Origin: Sphingobacterium spiritivorum ATCC 33861
GTDB taxonomy: Bacteria > Bacteroidota > Bacteroidia > Sphingobacteriales > Sphingobacteriaceae
DNA length: 64,000 nt
Assembly: GCF_000143765.1 (NCBI RefSeq)
Contig: NZ_GL379772.1
Location: 1-64,000 of the forward strand
Reading direction: 5' to 3'
The position numbers were made by a program, and so were the translations under genes. Below the pieces are notes generated by a model, which was not told the DNA's origin, did not search any database, and was given only the letters and a program-made list of their open reading frames with translations. Shown here piece after piece: positions 35,177-43,812 of this stretch. Each line of letters begins with the position of its first letter. Position 1 is the first letter of the stretch.

Positions 35177-36126
35177 TGCTTTTCTTCAATTTTTTTAAGT
35201 CTTTCCGCCATATCGGCTAATTGTTGTTCATATAGTTTCTGCGTTTTTTCCTTCTCAATCAGATGCAAAGTCAACTCTTCGATTTTTTTCATCATCAGCT
35301 TGTTCATCTCTCCCACAGATAATCCTTCCTCTTCTATCTCTTTGGCAGACGGTACATCCGGAAGATGCTTATTGGCTTTGATAAAAGTCTCTACTTCTGC
35401 AAGAGGTGTTAGTTTATACTCTTCTTCAAATACATAGTCCGGCCAGTTGGTAGTCTCCACTTTGATTTCCCTGGCACGGATATTACCGTTGACAGCTAAT
35501 TTATCCTGCGGAGTAGCTGTACCAATTCCTACATTCCCATTTGCCTTGACGGAAACCAGATTAACCCAACTAATACCCGTTGTTTTATTCCATATCTGCC
35601 ATGCATCATCTACAGGTCTGACTCCATAAGCAAAATATCCTGACTGAATATCATCTGATCCACTATAGGAAGAAAATATATCCATATTGGGACTATCATC
35701 TGTTCTTATAATTGAAATATAGTCTTTATCATTTGTTTGATTTTTCAAAGTCAAAAATGTTTGCGGATTGCTGGTTCCAATTCCAACATAGCCATTAGCG
35801 TCTGCCGTAACCATCTTACGCCATGCTTCCCAACCGCTATCATATCCGGACCTTATATAAAGATCATTATCAGTAAAAGCGAGTTCGTGAGCTTTACCTC
35901 CGGAATCATCCCACCAACCTCTCATGCCCAAAACAGTAGAATAATTCCCGCTTACATTTAGTCCAATATCTGTATTGTACTTAAAAGAGGGTTTGAGTTT
36001 AAAATTATAGTGAACCGGAGTGGATGCTATACCCCTACTATCCTCCATAATTAATTGCTGCTGACTATACACCCCGTTTATGGCCATACCTAGCAGCGCA
36101 AAACAAATGATTCTTTTCATTTTCAA
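35173..36126 (-). CDS. Secreted fibre-like paralog F17, first gene of the proximal block
   Basis: A 317-residue protein with a signal peptide ending VYSQ and the F9-type opening head (NFKLKPSFKYNTDIGLNVSG, WDDSGGKAHELAFTDNDLYI, WEAWRKMV). It then has its own segment (NDKDYISIIRTDDSPNMDIF, YGVRPVDDAWQIWNKTTGIS) before the neck VGIGTATPQDKLAVNGNIRA. As the promoter-proximal gene it shares both the opening head and the 55-bp upstream element with F9, which argues that a whole block was duplicated. Confidence 0.76.
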   Translation of the reverse strand: MKMKRIICFALLGMAINGVYSQQQLIMEDSRGIASTPVHYNFKLKPSFKYNTDIGLNVSGNYSTVLGMRGWWDDSGGKAHELAFTDNDLYIRSGYDSGWEAWRKMVTADANGYVGIGTSNPQTFLTLKNQTNDKDYISIIRTDDSPNMDIFSSYSGSDDIQSGYFAYGVRPVDDAWQIWNKTTGISWVNLVSVKANGNVGIGTATPQDKLAVNGNIRAREIKVETTNWPDYVFEEEYKLTPLAEVETFIKANKHLPDVPSAKEIEEEGLSVGEMNKLMMKKIEELTLHLIEKEKTQKLYEQQLADMAERLKKIEEKQ

Positions 36127-36500
36127 ATGATATTTAACGGATCTGAGAATTTCATGGGGAGTAAATGGTTTCTATCATGTATAAGAAAATAGAAATGCCC
36201 ATAACTACCCACTGTGAGAAATTAAAAATTGATCTGCAATTCCAATAATAAAGATTAACAGCCCTAATATATGAAATATTTTAAATCAAAAGAAATTTTT
36301 TACACCACCCATCATATTTAAGAACAAAACCGTAACAAGCTAGCTTTTTGTTAGTTAACTGTTAAATAATTTGACACAAGAACAACAACTGAAAACCATA
36401 ACGGAAAAATCTATTCAGATTAACCGGTACCTGGATTATAATACTTAAGCATTTTTTAAGCACATGAATCCGGTTATATTATCGCAGATTTTTCCATAAC
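36127..36500. other. Intergenic region upstream of the fibre array
   Basis: A 374-base AT-rich stretch between F17 and the terminator of the efflux operon. It holds the second copy of the 55-bp element at 36217-36271. A further patch near 36348-36380 (GTTAGTTAACTGTTAAATAA) resembles one near 28504 in the other upstream region. No gene was seen. Confidence 0.5.
36217..36271 (-). promoter_or_regulatory. 55-bp conserved upstream element, copy 2
   Basis: This matches 28370-28424 base for base. It is placed about 90 bases before the F17 ATG and contains the same minus-strand TATTATTG with TTTC 22 bases upstream. It is the likely promoter or control element of the proximal fibre block. Confidence 0.6.
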
Positions 36501-36531
36501 AAAAAAAGCCATTCCGGAATCCGGAATGGCT
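36501..36531 (-). terminator. Rho-independent terminator of the efflux operon
   Basis: An 11-bp perfect stem (AGCCATTCCGG / CCGGAATGGCT) with a 3-base loop, followed on the minus strand by seven T. It lies 30 bases downstream of the RND pump stop codon. Confidence 0.9.
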
Positions 36532-36561
36532 TATATAAACAAATTGTAAAATAAAGGTATT

Positions 36562-39500
36562 CTAGTGTTTGACAGACATCTCGTCTACATAATCCTTATT
36601 CGGCTCGTAGTCTGCTTTCATCAATGCTTCATAATCAAGTTTTTCATGCTGACCAAAGCGCTTCTGCAAGCTATCGAAGATCGAATAGACCACCGGTACG
36701 ATGACCAGTGTCAGGAATAAGGAGGAAAGTAATCCTCCGATAATCACGATCGCCAGACCTCTGTTCATATCCGCACCTTCACCCGTGGCTATCGCAATCG
36801 GCACCATACCGAATACCATCGCAATAGTAGTCATCAGGATCGGACGGAGACGGGCATGGTTGGCCGCTACTAATGCATCATGTGTATTGTCACCGGCGTC
36901 TTTACGCATATTGGCAAAGTCGACCAATAGAATCGCATTTTTACATACCAGACCAATCAACATGATAATCCCCAGGATCGTAAAGATATTCAGAGACGTA
37001 TCGGTAAGAGCCATTAACAGTAAAGCTCCGATAAAAGACAACGGTACAGAAAAGATCACGATAAATGGTGTAACAAAACTGTCATACAGAGACACCATCA
37101 CCAGGTACACAAGGATAATAGATGCTAACAATGCAAATCCTAATGTACCGAAACCTTCCTGCTGGTTTTCCATATCACCACCCCACATATAACTCACTCC
37201 CGGTTTACGTGGTAATTCCTTAAATTGTGCTTCCCATTCTGTTGCAATAGTACCGGAAGGACGTCCGATAACCTGCGCCTGTATAGATACAGAAGGAGAT
37301 TTGTCACGACGTTCCAATAAAGTCGGACCTGAGCTGTAACTGATCGTTGCAAATTGTTCCAGACGTATTTTCTGCCCCATATTATTGATAAACAGCAGGT
37401 TTCTTACGTCTTCAATATTTTTACGGTCTTCTTCTCCAAAACGGATATTGATATCATACTCATACTCTCCGGCTCTGAATTTACCATCCGTGTTACCACT
37501 GAAGGCAGTCTGCATGGCCATACCTACTGTAGAAAGTCCCAGACCCAGTGAATTCATCTTATCACGATCCACCTGTACATTGATCTCCGGATTACCATCC
37601 TCAGATGTCAGCTTGACCTCTGTAGCTCCTTCGATCTTACGCAACTGATCCGCTGCTTTATTTGCAAATTCAAGGGCATCTTTCATATCCGAACCGATTA
37701 CAGTCATCGTGATAGGTGCCTGTTCAGCTCCCATCATACCAACGGTTACCGTTTTCACTTTAGAACCGACAAGTTCTTTTTCAAGTCCTCTCTTCAGTTT
37801 GGCACCAAAGACTTTCGTACTCTCGGTTCGTTCTTTCTGATCTATCAGAATAACATGGATCTCTGCTTTGTATTTTGTACCGGTAGTACCTCCCATACCA
37901 TCACTGGATTGTCCGACAGTAGTAATCGTACGTTTTACTTCCTTAAATTTAGAAATATAAGCTTCAGCACGCTGCGTCATAAAATTGGAAGATTCGATAG
38001 AAGCATCCTTGTTCAGTTCCAACTGCACCAAAAACTCTCCTTTATCCGAAGACGGGAAAAACTCCCCACCGATATAGCCGGCACCTACCAGACCTAAGGA
38101 TGCCACAAAGACAACCAGTACGATAAACAGGGTGATCACTTTATTTTTACGGGAATCAATACACCATTTCAACAAATCCGAAATACTGTGTGTAAAAGCG
38201 GTCAGACCTGCTTCAAAACCATGTATAATCTTACCAAAGAAAGTATGCGGATTGATATGTTCTAACTTACCGAAACGAGAGTATAACCACGGCACTACAG
38301 TAAATGATACCAATAAAGATAATCCTGTCGCAATAATAACTGTCACACAGAACTGAGCGAGGATATTAGCGACCAGACCACTTGCCATCGCAATAGGAAG
38401 GAACACGACTACGATTACCATAGTAATCGCTGTTACTGTAAATCCGATCTCAGCAGCTCCGTCATATGCAGCTCTGATCTTGCTCTTACCCATCTCCATA
38501 TGCCGGTGAATATTTTCCACAACTACGATCGCATCATCCACAAGAATACCAACCACAAGGCTGAGTCCCAGAAGACTCATCAGGTTGAGCGTATAGCCCA
38601 TCAGATAGATACCGATAAATGTAGCAATCAGTGACAATGGAATGGCTACCATGACGACTGCCGCATCCCGTAAACTGTGCAGAAAGAATAACATGATCAC
38701 ACCTACCAGTACAATCGCCAGGAAAAGGTCAAACAAAACGTTGTTAGCCGCTTTCAGTGTATATTCGGATGTATCATTCGCCACCAGAATCTTGATATCC
38801 TGATCTTTATAATCATTTTGTACAGTCTCAATAGTCGCTTTTACGAGTTTACTAACCTCCACCGCATTAGCATCAGACTGCTTTTTAACCTGCATCAGGA
38901 TAGTATTCTTCTGATCCAGACGAGCGATCTTTTCTACTTCTTTTTGTCCGTCTTCAATATCTGCAATATCCCCCAGGCGGATTGGAATATCCAGCGATTG
39001 TCCTCCGCTACCGGATGCTTTAGCCGTGATAGGCAGATTACGCATATCTTCAATAGATCTGTATTTACCTGACAACCTGATCAGGATCTGACTACTTCTG
39101 GTCTTGACGTTACCGGTAGGAAAATCCAGATTGGATGACAAGATATCCTGCTGAACCTGAGCAATACTCAATCCGTAACCTTCCATTTTCTTAGGATCTA
39201 AAGTCACTTTGATTTCCCGCTCTTGTCCGCCGATCATATCCACCTGTGCCACTCCGTTGATACGGGAGAAGATAGGTTGTATTTTTTTATCCAACAGATC
39301 GTAAAGTTCTTTCTCAGACAACTTACTGGTCACGGAAAGATTCATGATCGGCATGTCATCCAGAGAAAATTTAACCAGTGAAGGAGGATCCACATCATCC
39401 GGTAAGTCTTTCAGGATAGCATTTATTTTACGTTGTGCATCATTCAATGCATAGTTGGCATCTGCATTGTCATTAAGGGTAATCATCACTAATGATAAAC

Positions 39501-39759
39501 TCTCATATGACTTTGTCTCTACACGTTTTACGTTCTCCAGAGAAGATATCGCATCCTCTATTTTCTTGGATACGGTATTTTCTACCTCAGAAGGCGAGGC
39601 TCCCGGATACACAGTCTGTACTGTAATAACATTGATTTCAAATTTGGGAATCAACTCGTAGCTTAACAGCTTATAGCTAAATAAACCACCCAACGTAAGT
39701 ATAATAAACAGTACGATAATTATACTGGGGCGCTTTATCGAGATTTCTGAAATTTTCAT
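36562..39759 (-). CDS. RND efflux pump, inner-membrane transporter (AcrB/HAE1 type)
   Basis: A 1065-residue proton-driven exporter of the resistance-nodulation-division family. Visible landmarks: an N-terminal helix after MKISEISIKRPSIIIVLF, the periplasmic porter motif YPGASPSEVENTVSKKIED, the TM4 acidic pair in VVGILVDDAIVVVENIHRHM, the TM10 Lys in GLVCKNAILLVDFAN, and NHARLRPILMTTIAMVFG before TM11, all family hallmarks. The length fits the family. It lies 23 bp after its membrane-fusion protein and is the last gene of the efflux operon. The substrate cannot be told from sequence; drugs, detergents or dyes are usual for HAE1 pumps. Confidence 0.93.
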   Translation of the reverse strand: MKISEISIKRPSIIIVLFIILTLGGLFSYKLLSYELIPKFEINVITVQTVYPGASPSEVENTVSKKIEDAISSLENVKRVETKSYESLSLVMITLNDNADANYALNDAQRKINAILKDLPDDVDPPSLVKFSLDDMPIMNLSVTSKLSEKELYDLLDKKIQPIFSRINGVAQVDMIGGQEREIKVTLDPKKMEGYGLSIAQVQQDILSSNLDFPTGNVKTRSSQILIRLSGKYRSIEDMRNLPITAKASGSGGQSLDIPIRLGDIADIEDGQKEVEKIARLDQKNTILMQVKKQSDANAVEVSKLVKATIETVQNDYKDQDIKILVANDTSEYTLKAANNVLFDLFLAIVLVGVIMLFFLHSLRDAAVVMVAIPLSLIATFIGIYLMGYTLNLMSLLGLSLVVGILVDDAIVVVENIHRHMEMGKSKIRAAYDGAAEIGFTVTAITMVIVVVFLPIAMASGLVANILAQFCVTVIIATGLSLLVSFTVVPWLYSRFGKLEHINPHTFFGKIIHGFEAGLTAFTHSISDLLKWCIDSRKNKVITLFIVLVVFVASLGLVGAGYIGGEFFPSSDKGEFLVQLELNKDASIESSNFMTQRAEAYISKFKEVKRTITTVGQSSDGMGGTTGTKYKAEIHVILIDQKERTESTKVFGAKLKRGLEKELVGSKVKTVTVGMMGAEQAPITMTVIGSDMKDALEFANKAADQLRKIEGATEVKLTSEDGNPEINVQVDRDKMNSLGLGLSTVGMAMQTAFSGNTDGKFRAGEYEYDINIRFGEEDRKNIEDVRNLLFINNMGQKIRLEQFATISYSSGPTLLERRDKSPSVSIQAQVIGRPSGTIATEWEAQFKELPRKPGVSYMWGGDMENQQEGFGTLGFALLASIILVYLVMVSLYDSFVTPFIVIFSVPLSFIGALLLMALTDTSLNIFTILGIIMLIGLVCKNAILLVDFANMRKDAGDNTHDALVAANHARLRPILMTTIAMVFGMVPIAIATGEGADMNRGLAIVIIGGLLSSLFLTLVIVPVVYSIFDSLQKRFGQHEKLDYEALMKADYEPNKDYVDEMSVKH

Positions 39760-39782
39760 GAAATATCTTTTGTTTCAAACAA

Positions 39783-40841
39783 TTATTTAATAATGCTGAT
39801 CGGCGTATTGTTCAGCAAGTTGATTTGTCCACTGGTGATAACGATCTGACCTGCAGAAAGACCGTCCAGTACTTCTACATAGTCACCGAAATTGCGTCCC
39901 GAAGTGATCGTCTTAAGGACTGCTTTATTGTTTTCATTGACAAATATCTGATTGGAACTCACACTACCTACAAATGCTGTTCTAGGGACGGTAAGTACCG
40001 GCAACAACTGGTCTGCACCAAATACTGCAGTACCGTACATACCTGCACGCAGCTCATTGTTAGGATTGTTTTTGACCTCTATTTCTACCGGAAAATTAAG
40101 ACTTCCATCTGCTTTAGGAGCAATGAAGGTAATCTTTCCTTCAAAAGATTTGTCAGGATATACACTTGCTGTAATTTTGATATTCTGACCAACTTTGAGC
40201 TTTACAACATTCTTCTCATCAACATTCACTCTTAGTTTCAACGTACCGACATTGACCAGCGAGAACATTTCAGTACCCGGAGATACATAAGTACCCGGTT
40301 CGATTTTACGTTCGTTGATCGTTCCGCTTATTCCGGCTCTGACCGTTGCATCAGAAGCATTCAACTGCGCACTTTTCAGATTATTCAGATCACTTTCCAT
40401 TTTCAACTTAGCCTGATCCAATTGTTGTTGTGTTACGCCTCCTGTCTGAAAGGCATTTTTGTATCTTTCGTAATCTGCTTTAGACGTATTATAGGAAGCC
40501 TGTGCATTCTGTGTATTCACATTCAGTTTGTCTCCTACTACAGTGGCAAGTACTTGTCCTGCTGTTACAAAATCACCTTCATCAACCAGTACAGTTTTCA
40601 CTCTACCCGGAGTTTCGGCAGATAGTCTCATTTCTTTGAATGGCATAAATGTACCATTGGAAATATATTCAGCATTCATTTCGCGAACTGCCACAGTATC
40701 AATACGCACAGCTACAGCCGCATTCTGTTGCGCTACGATTTCTGTTTCCGCTTTATTCTTTTCTTTGTTCTTATTCAAGATAAACATAATACCAGCCAGT
40801 GCTGCTACTATAATTACGATGGTTATGATTGTCCGTTTCAT
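39783..40841 (-). CDS. RND efflux periplasmic adaptor (membrane-fusion protein)
   Basis: A 352-residue protein with an N-terminal membrane anchor (about residues 4-22), then the lipoyl/hairpin half-motif MRLSAETPGRVKTVLVDEGD, a coiled-coil hairpin (about 105-160), and the second lipoyl half ATVRAGISGTINERKIEPGT. The beta-barrel and membrane-proximal domains follow. It bridges the RND pump and the TolC-like channel. It is encoded between them with 10-23 bp gaps, so a complete tripartite system comes from one transcript. Confidence 0.92.
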   Translation of the reverse strand: MKRTIITIVIIVAALAGIMFILNKNKEKNKAETEIVAQQNAAVAVRIDTVAVREMNAEYISNGTFMPFKEMRLSAETPGRVKTVLVDEGDFVTAGQVLATVVGDKLNVNTQNAQASYNTSKADYERYKNAFQTGGVTQQQLDQAKLKMESDLNNLKSAQLNASDATVRAGISGTINERKIEPGTYVSPGTEMFSLVNVGTLKLRVNVDEKNVVKLKVGQNIKITASVYPDKSFEGKITFIAPKADGSLNFPVEIEVKNNPNNELRAGMYGTAVFGADQLLPVLTVPRTAFVGSVSSNQIFVNENNKAVLKTITSGRNFGDYVEVLDGLSAGQIVITSGQINLLNNTPISIIK

Positions 40842-40851
40842 CTGTGGTTAA

Positions 40852-42189
40852 TTATTCGTTGATAAGTGATTTTAAATTCCCGTTTGATTTAATAATTTGT
40901 ATTTCAGCAACTTTGTAGTTCAACAAAGCTGTAGAATGATTATTCTGTGCTTCAGCATACGCCTTTTCAGCATCCAGCAAATCTGTCAATGTAGCCAAGC
41001 CATTCTTATAATTATTCTCCACATTAGACAGCACTTCTTTTGCCAGTTCCATATTAGCCTGCTGAACGTTGATATTTAACAAACTGTTTTTTAGTTGTTT
41101 CTGTGCATTGTTGGCTTCAGTCATCAGTCCCAGTTTTCGATCTGCTATATCGACATCCAGTTTATCAATATCGATCTGTGCCTGCCTTACCTTTGATCGT
41201 GTAGCAAAACCATTGAATATCGGGAAGGAAAGATTCAAACCAATAGAAGCAAAATTAGCCCATACCCCATTGTTGTTAACCAATGGGAATTTCTGTCCGA
41301 AACCGGCATAGCCATAGCTCGCCTGTAGAGATAGAGTCGGATAATACTGAGCCTCAATAGATTTCTTGTTGAATATGTTCAATTGTCTTTGTGTTGCCAA
41401 TAATTTTATCTCTGTTCTGTTGTCCAGTTGGGCAGTATCCAGATTAGCGATTTTCAGGTCTATATTGAATGTGCTTTTCGGCATTTGAATTTCTTTATTT
41501 ACGTCCATACCGATTACAAATTTCAGTGCATTCTCTTTTAACTGGATTTCATTCATCTTTTGCAATTTAGATGATTCCAGATTGTTGACAGCTACATCAG
41601 TACGATCCAAATCGATCTTTTTTGCCAATCCATTTGAGTACGAACCAAAGATAACGTCGCGTGTTTTTCTGGTACTTTTCAGATTACTCTCGATTGTTTC
41701 AAGTTGCATTTTTGCCTGATAAACATCATAGTAGCTATTTGCTACCCGCTCTATTAATTGCTCCTCAGTCATTTCATGGTTTACCTGATAAAAAGCTCTT
41801 GTGGTACTGGCCGCTTTCAGACCTGTAAATACCGATTGGTTAAAGATCTGCTGGGTCATCGACACGGTAGGAGTAGCCTGCCATTTCTGCCCCATCTCGA
41901 CTAATGTTGTTCCACCAGTCTGTCCTGTAAAATCCGGAAGAGCAATTTTCTGTATAATCGGATTATACGTCAACCCAGCACTAAGGTTAATTTGAGGCAA
42001 AGCATTCGAACGGACTTCGCTGATCTTGTTTTCGGCATTGATCACATCCAGCTTTGATTTTTTAGCATCAGCTTTATTCTGAAGCGCATACTGTATGGCC
42101 TCTTTGAGTGTCAGTTCTTCCTGAGCATATGCAGAACCGAAAATTCCGATACTCAGCAGGAGCATTAACCATTTGCTTATTCTATTCAT
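40852..42189 (-). CDS. TolC-family outer-membrane efflux channel
   Basis: A 445-residue protein when started at the ATG at 42189, which directly opens the signal peptide (MNRISKWLMLLLSIGIFG, ending AYAQ); an ATG 7 codons upstream is possible. It has the two-fold repeat of the outer-membrane efflux protein family: ELTLKEAIQYALQNKADAKK at the start of the mature chain, and LGLNLSFPIFNGFATRSKVR opening the second half, ending with GLATLTDLLDAEKAYAEAQN. It forms the exit duct for the RND pump. Confidence 0.92.
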   Translation of the reverse strand: MNRISKWLMLLLSIGIFGSAYAQEELTLKEAIQYALQNKADAKKSKLDVINAENKISEVRSNALPQINLSAGLTYNPIIQKIALPDFTGQTGGTTLVEMGQKWQATPTVSMTQQIFNQSVFTGLKAASTTRAFYQVNHEMTEEQLIERVANSYYDVYQAKMQLETIESNLKSTRKTRDVIFGSYSNGLAKKIDLDRTDVAVNNLESSKLQKMNEIQLKENALKFVIGMDVNKEIQMPKSTFNIDLKIANLDTAQLDNRTEIKLLATQRQLNIFNKKSIEAQYYPTLSLQASYGYAGFGQKFPLVNNNGVWANFASIGLNLSFPIFNGFATRSKVRQAQIDIDKLDVDIADRKLGLMTEANNAQKQLKNSLLNINVQQANMELAKEVLSNVENNYKNGLATLTDLLDAEKAYAEAQNNHSTALLNYKVAEIQIIKSNGNLKSLINE

Positions 42190-42224
42190 ATTTATATTTA
42201 GTATTTCCATTGTGGTTGTCTTGT

Positions 42225-42833
42225 TTATTTTTTCCGCATTCCATGAAACATGATCTCCGTGACCTCTTTCTGCCGTTTCAGGATATCGTCCAGGTTATCA
42301 ATACTCGGATATCCCTGTATAATATTAGTCACATTGCCCATCAATCCCAGACCCCGCATAGTATCGCTGTAATTTTTGGCAAGATAGCGCGGATCCAGAT
42401 CGGCCAATTCGCCTTTATCTTTAGCCTTTTCAAAGATTTCACAGTATTGGTCTTCATCCTGTTGAATAAGGGAGTCTATTTCTAATGAAATGCCGGGATC
42501 TTTGATCCAGTCTACATTTTCAAAAATGTAAAACATATAGTATTTCTTTACGAAAAAGGCCCGTATGTCCAACAATCTGTTCAACAGTACCAGTACTCCC
42601 CCCTTTTCCGTATTCATGGCATCCCGCTCCACCACATCCATTTCAGCTACTATAGCCAGAATAGAATCTTTGATCAGCGAAATTTTATCAGGAAAATAAT
42701 AATAAAGATTAGCTTTTGTCAAATGCACATCATCTGCTATCTCACTCATAGTGGTTTTTGGAATACCGAAATGAGCAAAGCGTTTGAGGGCCGCTTTAAC
42801 AATCTGATTTTTCTTCTTTTGTGTATTATCCAT
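42225..42833 (-). CDS. TetR/AcrR-type regulator of the efflux operon
   Basis: A 202-residue protein with the TetR DNA-binding domain at the N-terminus (HFGIPKTTMSEIADDVHLTK, then ANLYYYFPDKISLIKDS), followed by an all-helical ligand domain. It is the first gene of the efflux operon and is separated from the TolC gene by about 35 bp. By family behaviour it would repress its own operon and be released by a pump substrate. The operator is not identified; the promoter is at 42866-42896. Confidence 0.9.
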   Translation of the reverse strand: MDNTQKKKNQIVKAALKRFAHFGIPKTTMSEIADDVHLTKANLYYYFPDKISLIKDSILAIVAEMDVVERDAMNTEKGGVLVLLNRLLDIRAFFVKKYYMFYIFENVDWIKDPGISLEIDSLIQQDEDQYCEIFEKAKDKGELADLDPRYLAKNYSDTMRGLGLMGNVTNIIQGYPSIDNLDDILKRQKEVTEIMFHGMRKK

Positions 42834-42865
42834 TTTTTAATTTTTGACTTTTTGCAAATCAGGGT

Positions 42866-42896
42866 CAAAAGTAAAAAAAGAGCAATAAAAATCAAA
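42866..42896 (-). promoter_or_regulatory. Promoter of the tetR-efflux operon
   Basis: On the minus strand: TTTG at 42896-42893, a 19-base spacer, TACTTTTG at 42873-42866, an exact fit to the Bacteroidota consensus. It ends 33 bases before the regulator ATG. Confidence 0.75.
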
Positions 42897-42971
42897 TTCT
42901 CAAGATGCAATCTTGAAAAAACAATTAAAAAAAGACTTTAAGATGACAATTATCTCTTGTGAAAGAAATAA

Positions 42972-43637
42972 TTAATCTTCATGCGAAAATGCTTTATGGA
43001 ATTTACGTTTATCGAGTTTATATAATCTGGCAGCTCTGTACGACACACCTTTCTGAAACTCAGAAAGTTCTTTCAGGAAGCCGTAATTGAGCATTTTTTT
43101 TCTAAAATTACGCTTGTCCAACTTCTTTCCAAGAATAGCTTCATAGACCAGTTGTAATTGTGTAAGGGTAAATTTTTCAGGTAATAATTCAAATGCTACC
43201 GGACTATATCCGATTTTACGTTTCAATTTTTCGAGACTAAGCTCTATAATTTGTTTATGGTCAAAAGCCAGATCCGGAAGTTCATGTACAGAAAACCAAT
43301 TGGCCTGTCGCATATACGATGTCACAGGTTTTACTTTGATCTTTGCATGATCCAGTTGCATAAGAGCAAAATAGGCTACGGTCAGAATTCGTCCCTGCGG
43401 GTGTCGCTTCAATCCGGCTAACGCAGCCAGCTGTTCCATATAAATATCTTTCAGTCCTGTATTTTCGTACAGAATCCGTTTGACGGCATCTTCCATCTCC
43501 TCGTCGTTGTTAACGAAAAAACCAGGAAGAGCCCACCAATCCTTGAAAGGATATTCATTTCTTTCTGTCAGTAAAACTTTTAAATAACCGTCATGGAAGC
43601 CAAATATGACGCAGTCAATGGTAAAATTTGTAAACAA
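42972..43637 (-). CDS. NrtR-type regulator (inactive Nudix domain plus winged helix)
   Basis: A 221-residue protein with an N-terminal Nudix-like domain (ALPGFFVNNDEEMEDAVKRI onward) and a C-terminal winged helix (about residues 145-215, with TLTQLQLVYEAILGKKLDKR and NFRKKMLNYGFLKEL). The Nudix box is degenerate: R-I instead of R-E and E-N instead of E-E, so hydrolysis is unlikely and the domain probably senses a metabolite, as in NrtR and AraR regulators. It diverges from pfkA, and a palindrome lies between the genes, so it is probably a local regulator of glycolysis. Which effector it binds is unknown. Confidence 0.82.
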   Translation of the reverse strand: MFTNFTIDCVIFGFHDGYLKVLLTERNEYPFKDWWALPGFFVNNDEEMEDAVKRILYENTGLKDIYMEQLAALAGLKRHPQGRILTVAYFALMQLDHAKIKVKPVTSYMRQANWFSVHELPDLAFDHKQIIELSLEKLKRKIGYSPVAFELLPEKFTLTQLQLVYEAILGKKLDKRNFRKKMLNYGFLKELSEFQKGVSYRAARLYKLDKRKFHKAFSHED

Positions 43638-43760
43638 TGCTCAATAATTTATTAGTTTAAGACTTCTAAACGATAGACCTGCACGAACTTACAGATGCCT
43701 TCTACACAAGTATCCGTTAAATATAGCAAAGTAACAAAAAAAATAATCAAAAAATTTAAT

Positions 43761-43777
43761 AGTGTAAAAAATACACT
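43761..43777. promoter_or_regulatory. Candidate operator palindrome at the pfkA promoter
   Basis: AGTGTA-AAAAA-TACACT, a perfect 6-bp inverted repeat, sits immediately ahead of a -7-like TATATTCG at 43779-43786. It lies in the region shared with the divergent NrtR-type gene, the expected place for a regulator to block RNA polymerase. Confidence 0.6.
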
Positions 43778-43812
43778 GTATATTCGTGAAACCTGATTAA
43801 AGAAATAAACAC

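Noticed and set aside
19819-36126. Prophage or phage-tail-like particle
   Set aside because: The fibre-like genes lack any sheath, tube, baseplate, terminase, capsid or integrase gene nearby, and every member has a Sec signal peptide, which phage fibres do not have.
19819-36126. Peptidase S74 intramolecular chaperone at the C-terminus of the fibres
   Set aside because: The C-terminal module has no S74 signature (no SDxRLK region and no Ser-Lys dyad pattern). It is a different conserved domain followed by a coiled coil.
19819-36126. Invertible shufflon
   Set aside because: All genes have the same orientation. I found no site-specific recombinase gene and no obvious repeated inverted crossover sites between members.
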